Source: Pollenia angustigena (lineage: Eukaryota > Arthropoda > Insecta > Diptera > Polleniidae). From it: a stretch of DNA of 64,000 nucleotides. Below, piece by piece: positions 22,437 through 32,243 of this stretch; the stretch's first letter is position 1, and the number at the start of each line of letters is the position of its first letter. Below the pieces are notes generated by a model, which searched no databases, was not told the DNA's origin, and worked only from the letters and a program-made list of their open reading frames with translations. The stretch is from NCBI GenBank assembly GCA_930367215.1, contig OV884057.1:109145284-109209283 (forward strand). Reading direction: 5' to 3'. Made by a program: the position numbers and the translations under genes.

Positions 22437-23914
22437 TTATATTTCTTAAGGCTATTATTATGATAAATTTTTGGTTTGCCTCTAACGTCTAGTATTGAAT
22501 TTACTCCTTTGCGTTCTATAATTTTATATGGTCCGTGATAGGGACTTTGGCTCTTTTTCCTACTTTCTAGTCTTATAAAAACTAAATCACCTTCTTCTAA
22601 GTTTTTTATATTAGTATGTTTGTCATAGTGTGTTTTAGTTTTTTGTTTGGTTATTTGTAGTTATTCTTTTGCTTTTGTAATTGAATGTTTGAGTCGGATT
22701 TTTAGCTCGTTGGCATAGTTGTCGAGATTGTAAATTGGTGTACTGTCTTTAACAATGTCTGTTGGTAAGTATGGTAGTTTTCCGAAAATTAATTCATACG
22801 GTGAGAAATGAGTTGAGTCATTTGGTACTGTATTGTATGCGAATGCAAAGTAATTAATCCATTTTGGCCATTCGTTGTCTTCTACGAAATTGAGCAGAAA
22901 TTCGTTGAGTACACGATGGTTTCGTTCTAGTGCACCTATCGATTGGTGGTGATACGGTGCTGAGAATTTTTGTTCAATTTTCATTATTTTACATATGTTT
23001 TTCATAAGCTCGTTGGCAAATTCGGAACCCCTGTCTGATTTTAAAATTTTGAAAAATCCATATTTTAGAATAAATTGTTCGACTAATGTTTTTGCTATAT
23101 TTATAGCTTCTTTGGTTTCTATGGGATGCAGTACAACATATTTAGTTAGTTCACATTGTATAGTTAGTATATATCTATAGCCATTGGATATTCTTAATGG
23201 TCCAACAGTGTCGATTGACACAGTTTCAAAAGAAGTATTTGGAGTGTCTGTTATATTCATTTTTTCTTTGTTATATTTAGTTTGTTTGTTTTGTGTGCAA
23301 CTTTTGCAATTTGATATATGATTTTTTATTAATTTTCGCATATTTTTCCATACATATCGCTGTTTAAGCTTAAGTAAGGTCTTTCTGACTCCTAGGTGAC
23401 CTCCTAATGGGGTGTTATGGTATTCTTCAATAAGTTTTTGCATTTCTATCTTATCTGTTATTTGTTTTGGGTTTGTATATAGTATTATTTTCAAGGGTGT
23501 TAAGTTGTTCTCAGATCTTTCAGTTTGCATTTTATTAAATATTTTTTTAAATTTCTCAATATGCATGCCTCTCCATGCGTAATTTTCATATTCTAGGCCT
23601 AGTATATTAATTTTTTCTTTAGTCATTCTAGATGATAGCTTCTCCATGGCTGAAACGTATTTCGCAGGATTGTCGCTACACCTGACTATTACCCAATTTT
23701 TATTTCTTTCAATTCTGGTACCAGTTATATATTCATTTAAAATTTTAAGCTTTTTTATATTTTTGACGTCATTCATGGACGTGCAGTCCCAAAAGTGAAG
23801 ATGATCAGGCTTTTCTTGAGATCTACAGTTCTCCTTGTCTGCTTTTTTTTTGGCAGACATTCCCCTTGTTATTGCAAACATATTTTTGGAGTCTTCTTGA
23901 TTTTTCGGTATCAT
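22437..23914 (-). pseudogene. Integrase of the 412/mdg1-like element
   Basis: The zinc-binding region (EEYHNTPLGGHLGVRK and CKSCTQNKQ) is followed by a complete catalytic triad: SIDTVGP, KSDRGSEFAN and GALERNHR. A TAA at 22661-22663 interrupts the frame, which is otherwise open to 22437 and includes the usual C-terminal module (GDLVFIRLE, SPYHGPYKII). This is one nonsense mutation in an otherwise complete domain. The N-terminus overlaps the pol break near 23914-23936. Confidence 0.86.
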
Positions 23915-23935
23915 ACTCTTGAGTATGTCCGAGTC

Positions 23936-24256
23936 TTATTTTATTCTAGATAATGCATCTGCGTTCGTATTTATTTTCCCCTGTTTAAATATAATATCAA
24001 AATCGTAGTCTGATAGGTCTAAGCGTATTCTAGTCATTTTAGACGATGGGTTCTTGTGCGTAAAAAGTGAAACTAAGGGTCTGTGGTCGGTAACTACTGT
24101 GAATTTCCTTCCATATAGGTATGGCCTAAAAAAATTTATGCCCCAGTGTATGGCTAGTAGTTCTTTTTCGATTATGGGCTTGTTCAAATCGTGTTTTGAT
24201 AAAGTTTTGCTGGCGTATGATATCGGTAGATCCTTGTCTACTTCTCCTTGACTCAA
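23936..24256 (-). pseudogene. RNase H of the 412/mdg1-like element
   Basis: Reads KELLAIHWGINFFRPYLYG, then VVTDHRPLVSLFTH and NADALSRIK: the catalytic glutamate and later aspartates of a retroelement RNase H. It is separated from the reverse transcriptase by a frame break between 24256 and 24347. Confidence 0.85.
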
Positions 24257-24346
24257 AATCGCGCCTAGAGCATAGTTTGAACTGTCACAAGTAATGATAA
24301 ATTTTTCTGTAAAACGGGGGTATTGTAAAATTGGCGGATTAATGAG

Positions 24347-25432
24347 TTAACTTTTTAACAGTTCGAAAGCTTTTTGACATTCTTCGTTCCATTCAAAAGT
24401 TTGGCCTTTCTTTACTAGATTATTTAGACATTTAGTGATTTGGGCGAAATCTTTTATGAATCGCCTATAGTAGTTACAAAAAGCTACGAATCGTCTTACT
24501 TCATCGCTGTCTTTGGGTACGGGGTATTTTTCTATGGCCTCATATTTTGAGGGATCAGTTTTTATGCCTTCATTTGTTATGAGGTGTCCCAGGTATACTA
24601 CCTCTGATTTGAGAAATACACACTTGCTGGCGTTCAGTTTGAGATTATATTTTCTTAGCCTTTCAAATACCTGTATTAAATTGCTGTTATGATGTTTTAG
24701 ACTGCAACCAAATACTATGATGTCGTCGACATAAAGAAAAGCCTGACTGTCTAAACCACTTAAAGCAATTGTCAACATTCTTTGAAAGCTGTTTGAAGAA
24801 ATTTTTAATCCAAATGGTAGTCTTTTGAATTGAAAATGTCCTTTGTTCGTTGAGAACGCTGTTAAAGGTCTTGACTCTTTGTCCAAGGGTATTTGGTGGA
24901 ATGAACTTGTCATGTCCAATGTTGAAAAATATTTTGACCTTCCGATACGATCTAATACGTCCTCTAGCCGAGTCAAAGGGAACTTGTCGTTTACGAGTTT
25001 TTTATTAAGTTGTCTGTAATCCACGACCAATCTCCATTTTTTTTTATCATTGCTCCCCTTTTTTGGTACAACTAGCAAAGGTGAATTGTAAGGGCTAACT
25101 GAAGGTTCTATGATATTATTATAAATTAAATTGTCGACTTGCTCGTCTATTTCCTCATGTTGTGTCTGCGGTAGTCGGTAATTTTTTATATACACGGGAT
25201 TTGTATCATTGACATTCAAATGTTGCCTATAAAAATTATTTGTTGAGAGTGATTCGCCCTCAAGATGAAAAATATCTTGATATTCTTTGAAAATTTCAAA
25301 TAGTGCGTTATTGGCTAATGTATCTTTGGAATCTATATTCAGTATTTTCAGTAGTTCTTGAAAGCGTTTGCTTCCTAAATTTTTCTTGTTTTGTGATATT
25401 ACGTGATAATTACTTAAAGGTTCTGTTTCCAA
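24347..25432 (-). pseudogene. Reverse transcriptase of the 412/mdg1-like element
   Basis: A 361-codon frame with SPYNSPLLVVPKKG, LVVDYRQLNKKL, TLDMTSSFHQIPL, FKRLPFGLKISSN and active site YVDDIIVFG, then the thumb (VRRFVAFCNYYRRFIKDFAQ). Motifs are intact from fingers to thumb. The spacing and the FCNYYRRFIKDFA word are like the 412/mdg1 lineage. It would make cDNA primed by a tRNA at the TGGCGA site. Confidence 0.88.
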
Positions 25433-25477
25433 ATTTAAGTTTTTTACTCTAACCTCTTTATTGTTTGCGTTTAAAAT

Positions 25478-26060
25478 TCATATGTGCGCATAACCTTCTT
25501 TAGGTACTATTGAATTCCCCACAAATACTCCATTTAGTATTTCTTTGTTGAATACTACACTGTCCTCTGTTAATTTTAGTTTTACTCTGTGCAATATTTC
25601 GGATCTCCCTGGTATTATTATGTTTGATGCTTCTTCTATTTTTGAATGTATTGGTAGTGTGATCTCTTCATTTTCTATTACGAATGTTATAAGACAAGTT
25701 TCAAGGTCTATTTTGCATAGGTATTTTTTAAAAAAATCTTGTCCTAATATCCCGTCAGTTTGAATTGGAAATTTTTCATCCACTATGTTGAAATTATGAT
25801 TTATTACTTTCTCCCCTATGTCCAAATTTATATGTACTACTCCTTGTGAGTGTATTACATTGTCTGTTATGCCTGTCAGTTTACATTTTATATTATAGTC
25901 GTGATATAAATTATTTTTTAAGTTTTCAGTTTTAATGACTGATACGTCGGCGCCTGTGTCTACGATAAAAGTTAAATTGCTTGTTGCGTCGCTACTTCTT
26001 GAACTAACCAGATTTGTCGAATTACCTGATATTCTGAAAATATTTAATTTGTTATCCCGG
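25478..26060 (-). pseudogene. Protease region of the 412/mdg1-like element
   Basis: The active site FIVDTGADVSVIKTE is at about 25985-25940. The flap and GILGQDFFKKYLCKIDLETC follow downstream to 25478. A stop or shift separates it from the reverse transcriptase frame. Confidence 0.8.
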
Positions 26061-26070
26061 AGGATGGGTT

Positions 26071-27369
26071 CTAATGCTGTACCTCGCCTTCCTCCGGGTC
26101 TGAGCAGTTTTCCTCATTTATTACATTTATTCTGTTGCCGCGCGTCGAGTTTCTATTATTGCCATGTCGGCTTCTGTTAAAATTATTATGCTGATTACTT
26201 TGGCCTCTGTATGAATTATTTTGCATTTGCATATTACTGCTGTTGTTCCTAACGTCCTGTGTCTGTGTGCGATTGAAATTATTGTTGTAATTACCGTGAG
26301 CATTGTTCCCACGATACACGTTAGAATTGTTACCACGATTGTAATTATTATTATTGTAATTATTGTTATGTGTGTTTGTGTTTTGACGATTTGTTCGTGA
26401 GTAATTATAATTTTGTTTGCTGTTGTTGTAGTGACCTCTATTGTTGTTATATCGACTTTTGTTATAAAACATAACTTGACCTTGAGATGGTGTTGATCTC
26501 TCAAGTTCTTTAGCTAGGTTTATAGCGTCCGCGAGTGTTTTTGGTTGTGCCACACATATTGGCTGTCTGAAAATGTCGTTCAGGTTGTTTTTAAAAATTG
26601 TTAGTGCGTATTTTTGATCATTTGTTATGACGTCATTTCTCCTTTCAGTAGTTATGGTGCCTTCTAATTCTGAGATTCCGAGGGAACTTAGTTCAGCTGT
26701 TAGGTTTAAAATTGTGTCACTGTAACTTGTGACGTTTTGGTTTCTTTGAGTAAATGAATTTAGCTTACTGTATATGTCCGGTATGGTCATAGGACTCTTG
26801 TATATTTTACTCAGTTCGGTTTTTAGTATTTCAAACGTTGTAATTGGTTCTAAGACTCCTAAATGAGTTTTAACTTTGTTCGAGAGTTTTACTTCTCTAA
26901 CAAATTCTATGAATGTCTTTTTGGCTTCAGTATTAAGACTTTGGTTTATCAATTCTATTATTTTAAGAAATGATGCCAATTCTTTGTAGTTGCCAGAAAA
27001 TTCGGGTACCACCTTGAGTGAAGTGTTTATGTCAAACTCTGCCATTTTTGTTTCTTTGTTTTCTTCAGTATTTTGAGAACTAGTTTGTTCGTTCAGGTCT
27101 TTTGTGTTTTGTATTATTTCGTTTCTCAATTCCGTCAATCTTGAGTTTGTAGTGTAAAATAAAGTCTTGAATTTTGATTTTATTTTGCCTAATTCGATAT
27201 AATCGATATTTGCCTCTGTCTTTTCCAAAACTCCTAGTTTTTCTTTAAATTCTTTAATTTCATTGAGCTTTTTATCAATGGTTTCTAATTTATATGTTTT
27301 TTGCCCTAGTTTCTTTAAATTTTCTGATAAAACAGAAATACTATCTAAAATTTCTATAAATTTTTCCAT
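26071..27369 (-). CDS. Gag of the 412/mdg1-like element
   Basis: 432 codons from ATG at 27369 (MEKFIEILDSISVLSENLKK). An N-terminal coiled coil is followed by a capsid-like region (VVPEFSGNYKELASFLKIIE to AINLAKELER). The C-terminal third is extremely rich in Asn, Arg and Tyr (RGHYNNSKQNYNYSRTNR) and replaces zinc knuckles as the RNA-binding part, as in 412/blood/mdg1 Gag. The C-terminus is acidic (NCSDPEEGEVQH). The frame is intact; the antisense or shifted frame at 26127-26504 is a shadow of the N/R-rich repeats. Confidence 0.85.
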   Translation of the reverse strand: MEKFIEILDSISVLSENLKKLGQKTYKLETIDKKLNEIKEFKEKLGVLEKTEANIDYIELGKIKSKFKTLFYTTNSRLTELRNEIIQNTKDLNEQTSSQNTEENKETKMAEFDINTSLKVVPEFSGNYKELASFLKIIELINQSLNTEAKKTFIEFVREVKLSNKVKTHLGVLEPITTFEILKTELSKIYKSPMTIPDIYSKLNSFTQRNQNVTSYSDTILNLTAELSSLGISELEGTITTERRNDVITNDQKYALTIFKNNLNDIFRQPICVAQPKTLADAINLAKELERSTPSQGQVMFYNKSRYNNNRGHYNNSKQNYNYSRTNRQNTNTHNNNYNNNNYNRGNNSNVYRGNNAHGNYNNNFNRTQTQDVRNNSSNMQMQNNSYRGQSNQHNNFNRSRHGNNRNSTRGNRINVINEENCSDPEEGEVQH

Positions 27370-27494
27370 TAAATTTTGTTTAATATTAATTGTTTAATTT
27401 TATTGAAATTTGAGAGATACAATTTAAAATGTATTTTGAATTTTTGTAATTAATCATTTCAGACTATTTAAATTATATTTATTTTAAATTATTT

Positions 27495-27704
27495 TTAAAC
27501 TATTTCCCTACTCCTGCTGATGTGCTTGTGCACATAATTTTTATAATGTCTATCTAGCTTGTAGATGAGGAAAAATATGGCCGCAATGAAGAGTACGATG
27601 ATTACTACATCTGTTGAAATTCTTGTCATTGTTCTGGGCTGATCTATTTTTGCTTCATTTGCAGCTTGATTCACGATTATTTCTTCAGAACTCCACCAAC
27701 CCAT
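27495..27704 (-). CDS. Small predicted membrane protein upstream of gag
   Basis: ATG at 27704 gives a 69-residue protein. It starts MGWWSSEE (Gly2 could be myristoylated), has one strong membrane segment near residues 32-48 (VVIIVLFIAAIFFLIYK) and ends in a basic tail. It lies between the 5' LTR and gag of the 412-like element, in the sense direction. I do not know its function. It could be an element-encoded accessory protein or a chance frame; the ATG context and clean topology favour coding. Confidence 0.5.
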   Translation of the reverse strand: MGWWSSEEIIVNQAANEAKIDQPRTMTRISTDVVIIVLFIAAIFFLIYKLDRHYKNYVHKHISRSREIV

Positions 27705-27719
27705 TTTAGTCCCAACTTT

Positions 27720-28029
27720 GTTGAATATTAGTGTTTTCTTGGGTTCTTTTTTCTGCTTCTAGTTGAGCTTGTTGTTTGGCCGCTTTTACTAAGGCTTTGT
27801 TCTTTTCAATGGTCTCTTCTGCCTGATTGATTGCGTCTCAAATTCTTTGACCAATATTTCCTCGGTTCAACTCTGATTTTATAAGGTCAACTATTTCTGA
27901 TACATATAGGTATTCAGCAAAATACCACTGGTTATAGTTGATCTTTTCACTGATGTGTCTTTTGATGATGTTTTTGAAGAACGTCAATTTGATTTTTAAC
28001 TTTCGCTTCTTTCCACCTCGGGTTTTCAA
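27720..28029 (-). pseudogene. Leader ORF of the 412/mdg1-like element, charged helical protein
   Basis: Minus-strand frame starting MKTRGGKKRKLKIKL. It continues through a TGA near 27838 into an Ala/Gln/Glu-rich helix (INQAEETIEKNKALVKAAKQ) that stops just before the small membrane ORF. The predicted coiled-coil character and adjacency suggest one upstream reading frame broken by a stop. Function not recognised. Confidence 0.35.
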
Positions 28030-28223
28030 TTACAGTTTTTGTGTTGGGATGGCGACACGGAAAGTGTCCTTATTCGCTTCCTGTCTTCTTAGTAGCTATT
28101 CTCGTTGTAGTGGTTGTGGGCCTACTTTATACTCTTCTATGTATAAGTTTTTCTTTATTCCTGGACATCTAATTTTTGTAGTTCGACTGGCCTAGGATCG
28201 CCATATAAAGTTTATGGGAATGA

Positions 28224-28237
28224 TGGCAGGATCGCCA
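28224..28237 (-). promoter_or_regulatory. Primer-binding site of the 412/mdg1-like element
   Basis: On the minus strand TGGCGATCCTGCCA follows the 5' LTR end directly. TGGCGA starts are typical of gypsy-type primer sites. The exact tRNA is not assigned. A partly repeated LTR-end-like stretch (CATAAACTTTATATGGCGATCC) follows at about 28213-28194. Confidence 0.6.
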
Positions 28238-28806
28238 AATAAAGTTTATGAGGATGGGGAGTTTGAATGATATGAATGATAGAAATTATTTCTCCTTACT
28301 CGACCTGTACAAAGACCTGTTAGAGTCCCAGAGCATACCTGCCTCCTGGTTTTTGTGTACAGTGAGTTTCTTAAAAATTAAAAATAAAAAAAAAAACTTT
28401 TCCCTTTTTTTTTCAATTCCTTTTTATTTTTGTGCAGTCTGCAATTAGCTGCTAGACCTTGCTCAAAATTGAATGCCCCTGATCCAGTGCTAATGCTCTG
28501 CTTTTATATTTTTTTCTTATTTACTAAAATTAATAATTATAAAACAATTTCTGAAATCAATAAACTCTTGAAAAATCATTTATGCTTTGCTTGCATTTTT
28601 TTTCTCAAGGCCATGCATTATACACATGACACCCAAAAAGAATAATAATAAAAAAAGGTATTTCATTTATGTTTTGTCGCTGAGTTTATTGCCCTTTATT
28701 TGTTTAGTAAGCATTATTCATAATTTATTTGTGTGCGGCGTGTGGCGGTGTTACACAGTGAAAAATTAATGGAAATATAAAAGTGACATTAAGTGTACAC
28801 TTTACA
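28238..28806 (-). repeat. 5' LTR of 412/mdg1-like element
   Basis: 569 bp, near-identical to 21569-22136. It is followed on the right by the ACGC duplication and then the right arm of the foldback element. Confidence 0.88.
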
Positions 28807-29113
28807 ACGCATGTATAATTAAAAAAAAAATATGGAAAACAAAAACACAAACGCAACGTCCCATCTTCGTTAACTACGGGATTTTTTAAAAGTTTCAGTC
28901 GGTCAAAACAAACACTTCCAAACATGTTGACTGCCGATGTTCTTTGTTGTGTACAACATTTCGTTTTTTGCTTTTGCCTTCACTGCGACTGTTTTCATTT
29001 AATGAATCAGAAGTAAAGGCAACAGTTTATTTTGTCCAATGACAAATGAAGATGTCGAAGTTACAGCACGATCTTATGACTTTTACTATCTCAACTGCAG
29101 CTTTTTAAACGCT

Positions 29114-29993
29114 AATCATAAATTACTTCTGATAAAGCTTCATGCTATGGGCTTTACACTCGGGAGTTTAAATTGGATTAAATCATATTTAACAAACCGA
29201 AAACAAAATGTTGTTTTTAATAATACTACATCAAAAAACATTATCGTAAGTTCTGGAGTGCCCCAAGGAAGCCATATTGGTCCAATTTTATTTTCCTTAT
29301 TCATCAATGACTTGCCGTGCGTAATTAAATATTGTAACGTCTTAATGTATGCTGATGATGTGAAGATATTTCATAGTTATGACAATAACATTGACAAAAA
29401 TTGGGTGCAACATGTTTTGGATGAACTATTTCAATGGTGCGTGCTTAATTTAATGGAACTCAATTTAAACAAATGTAAACATATGCGTTTTTCAAGAAAC
29501 GATAACGCTTTATTTAACTTTTCACTGGGTGGACATCAACTTGAACTGGTTAAGGAATTTTCAGATCTTGGAATACTTTTAGATCCTAAATTAAATCTCA
29601 AGAAACACATATATATGATGGTAAATAAAGCTCGAGGTATGTTAGCTTTTATAAAATGATGGGCTAAGGAGTTTACTGAACCAATCATTACTAAGCGGTT
29701 ATATACATCTTTAGTCAGACCAATCTTGGAATATGGATCTGTTATTTGGGATCCGAGTTTATCTGAAAAACATTATTGAATCAGTCCAAAAACAATTCAA
29801 ATCTTTTTTGCTTGGGTAATTCAACATGGAGTCCTAACGTCATTATTCCTCCTTATTCTACAAGGTTTGCATTTATAAAATTACCAATGTTGGAGAGCAG
29901 AAGAACTATGCTTAGCGTTTCATTTTTATTCAACTTAATAAATGGTGCAGTCTGTTCTGACATCCTACTCAGCAACATAAATTTTAATGTAAA
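29114..29993 (+). pseudogene. CR1/jockey-like non-LTR element, RT second half
   Basis: Resumes at NHKLLLIKLHAMGF in the frame left at 11122. It carries SGVPQGSHIGPILFSLFIND, then the active site in VLMYADDVKIF (about 29344) and FSDLGILLDPKLNLKKH. A TGA at 29657 and a shift before 29776 disable it, but the C-terminal continuation RLYTSLVRPILEYGSVIWD and the LPMLESRRTMLSVSFLFNLI block remain. The 3' end is at about 29993, followed by the target word GCTCAAGACTTG. No poly-A tail is seen. Confidence 0.85.
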
Positions 29994-30046
29994 GCTCAAG
30001 ACTTGACTAGTCAGACTTGACGTGTGTGAACCGACACTTATTATTT

Positions 30047-30360
30047 TATTATTATTGTGGCATCACTGACAAAAAGAAGTTTGTTTTGAAAGCAGTGTGA
30101 TCCCAGACTATGAAAGTTTTCTTTCAGAAAGTCTGAGTTTATTGGTGAGAGGGGAAGAGAACATGTTTTTCTTTTCTCCTCTCTCACCCATAAACTAAGA
30201 CTTTCTGAAAGAAAACTTTCATAGTGTGATCCCAGACTTAAGTATTTTTTATATTTTTAAATAAATTGAATGTATTTGAACATTTTTTTTTAATTTTGGA
30301 ACTTTTGTGATGACATTTTTGTTTGACATTGACGAGTGTTACACATTTTCACATTACACA
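30047..30360. mobile_element. MITE-A copy, right part
   Basis: TTATTATTGTGGCATCACTG and AGTTTGTTTTGAAAGCAG match the MITE-A body seen at 7158-8792. Further similarity (ACATTGACGAGTGTTACAC) runs to about 30340. It is interrupted by the hairpin at 30110-30222. Confidence 0.6.
30110..30222. mobile_element. Near-perfect 113-bp hairpin flanked by 16-bp direct repeats
   Basis: Arms of about 50 bp (ATGAAAGTTTTCTTTCAGAA and its complement) enclose a very short loop near 30165. The inner arms are purine-rich on one side and pyrimidine-rich on the other (GAGAGGGGAAGAGAA against TTCTTTTCTCCTCTCTC). AGTGTGATCCCAGACT precedes it at 30094-30109 and follows at 30223-30238. A 16-bp target duplication would be unusually long, so these words may instead be part of a tandem or internal repeat. 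Confidence 0.75.
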
Positions 30361-30419
30361 TTTGCATTTCAATTCCTTTCAATTTGCAACACGTTCTCAC
30401 TTTTCTTACTAACCCTGCC

Positions 30420-31087
30420 TTTACACATGCAAGTAATTAGTTGCAAGTAGTATATACGTATTATTAACGAAAAAGTCTAAGAAAAAGCCGAAAGTCTTGC
30501 AAGTAGCTTGACTCTTTACACAGTCAGTTGTAAGTTAATTTTTCAAATGTTCTCGAAGCGAAAACATCCTGTAAAAAAACTTTGTTTTTCGGTTTAACAG
30601 CATTACCATGTTAAAAATATTAACAAGTTATAACAAAATAAATTTAATAATTCCTTCTTTTTTTAATTTGTGGTCCGTCTTGATGAAAAAATTATGTTTA
30701 TTTTATAAAATATCTCCCTCTAGTATTGCCGTAGTGCCGATTTCATAATAATACTGAGAAAATATTTTGATTAACAATTTTTTTTTCAAAATGCTTGAAA
30801 TTTGTGATAAAATTACCATTGAGATGGGTTGTTGTATAGTTGTTCTCTTTTTTACATGTTATTTTTTATAAATACACAGAAAATCCGCTATAAACATAAC
30901 TTTTATATTACTAAGTACTAGAAAATTTATACAAAAGCCATCCATGGTAACACTGTTTCTTCATTTGTCATTTTACTTGCTGCAAAAATTTACTTGCAAG
31001 TTGGGTTGCAAGTTCGAAAAATGCGATGGTGTTAGTAAAAATGTGTGAGTGTATTGAGTTTTTCGCACTTGCACTTGCAAGTGTAAA
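30420..31087. mobile_element. MITE-C with TTTACAC..TGCAAGT ends
   Basis: Left end TTTACACATGCAAGTAATT, right end complement of TTTACACTTGCAAGTGCAAG. Several GCAAGT words (such as TTGCAAGTAG) occur near both ends as subterminal repeats. No coding capacity. The flanks share CCCT but no confident duplication. The right end abuts the target duplication of the hAT element at 31095. Confidence 0.6.
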
Positions 31088-31094
31088 CCCTAGG

Positions 31095-31719
31095 CAGGGT
31101 TGTCAGATTTTTTTGAGCTCCATCGCCAAACCAGATGTCAGAAATCGCCAAAAATCGCCAAACGTCAATTTTGTTCAGTTTTTGTAATTTTTTTTTTTTT
31201 TAATTAAATTTTGCATAAAAACGCTAGTATAATATTTCAGTCAAAAATCGCTAAAACTGAGAAAAAAATACAAAAAAGTCGCCAAAAGTAAATATTGTTT
31301 TGTTTCTGTAATTTTGTTTAAATAACATAAAATGGAGATCATATATTCAGTTAAAAAACTTAAATTAAGTCTATAAGATCGTGCACTTCAGTCTCACCGA
31401 TTTCATTACTGGAGTTTTGACCTGCATACATACTATTAGAATTAAATAGTGACTGAATATAAGATTCACTTAAAATGATATCAAAATAAAAATCATGTGA
31501 AAAGTTGCAAGTTTTTTTATATTAGTAATGATAACAAAAAATGACAAGCTGTTAAACAAAATCAACGAAATTATATAAATGGTTAAAATAGCCAAGTTAA
31601 TCGCCAGTTATATCAGAAATCGCCATAAAAGTCGCCAGCCGCCAAACGGGAATTCCCATCGCCAAACACGTTTCAAAATCGCCACGTTTGGCGAGAAATC
31701 GCCATATCTGACAGCCCTG
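31095..31719. mobile_element. hAT-like non-autonomous element, 625 bp
   Basis: Ends CAGGGTTGTCAGAT and the complement of CAGGGCTGTCAGAT. An exact 8-bp duplication ACCCTAGG lies at 31087-31094 and 31720-31727. The word TCGCCA recurs many times within about 120 bp of each end, the expected pattern for subterminal transposase sites. 8-bp duplications with CAGGG termini are typical of hAT. No transposase is encoded. Confidence 0.88.
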
Positions 31720-31984
31720 ACCCTAGGTAACACACTCAGACTTTTTAAATTGACCACGAGATTGCTTTCAATTTTGCTTTTCCATTTGTTTCCATCTCTA
31801 ATTAGTTATGTCGCTTCCTTTATGCTATGTTGAAACTAGTTTGCCAAACATGCTGTTCAAACGATTCATTCTTGTTTCAATTTGACAATTTTTTTGTGTT
31901 GTTAGTTTAATTTTTTTTAAATAGATAAAAAAAAGTAAATAAAACTTAAGCATATATTATTTAATACTTTTATAAATATTATTA

Positions 31985-32220
31985 TATAATGATTTACTTT
32001 AAGTGTTTATGTTATGTAGTTATATTTCTTGACTTGTGGTATATGGCAATACTAATCGTGTCAATCACTAGTTTTAAGATAATTGAGGTAAGTTATCGAT
32101 TCGTCCGAATCGATAACTATTCTCGACATTTCCGGCATTCTATTTTTGCCAACCTAATTGTTAGCACGTTAAATAAATAAATCCTGATTTAAATTAAAAA
32201 TCACGTGTTGTGTCATTATA
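31985..32220 (+). repeat. 5' LTR of the young gypsy element
   Basis: 236 bp, with inverted ends TATAATGA/TCATTATA, and the same sequence as 38491-38726. Followed by ATTCAGGTGTGGGGTTCACC, in which I cannot identify a standard primer site. An AATAAA at about 32170 could serve polyadenylation. Confidence 0.9.
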
Positions 32221-32243
32221 ATTCAGGTGTGGGGTTCACCAAA

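Larger units (their letters stand above)
21569..28806 (-). mobile_element. 412/mdg1-like Ty3/gypsy element
   Basis: A minus-strand LTR retrotransposon with 568/569-bp LTRs and a 4-bp duplication ACGC (21565-21568 and 28807-28810). In transcriptional order: 5' LTR, TGGCGA primer site, a leader with a small membrane-protein ORF, gag without zinc knuckles, protease, reverse transcriptase, RNase H, integrase, 3' LTR. The LTRs differ at only a few positions. Pol is split by at least two breaks plus one nonsense codon. It lies inside the foldback element, just right of the errantivirus. Confidence 0.9.
11123..29113. mobile_element. Foldback/MULE-like element with long inverted repeats (contains nested insertions)
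   Basis: The left arm (about 11123-11385) and right arm (about 28848-29113) are inverted copies. Terminal GTTTAAAAAGCTGCAGT matches, then after a diverged stretch about 190 bp match again, including CATTAAATGAAAACAGTCGC and AACATCGGCAGCTGACATG (one difference). It is flanked by a 9-bp duplication AATCATAAA (11114-11122, 29114-29122). Long inverted repeats with 9-bp duplications are known for Mutator-like and Drosophila FB elements. No transposase is seen. Removing the nested elements leaves roughly 1.4 kb. It contains a palindrome at 11500-11527, a MITE, an errantivirus and a 412-like element. Confidence 0.75.

Noticed and set aside
26127..26504. 125-residue Ile/Thr-rich minus-strand frame
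   Set aside because: Shifted frame across the Asn/Arg-rich Gag tail; the composition is an artefact of AAY repeats.
21569..28806. Two 570-bp direct repeats as a segmental duplication
   Set aside because: The repeats have TG start, primer site and ACGC duplication, and enclose gag-pol in order, so they are LTRs.
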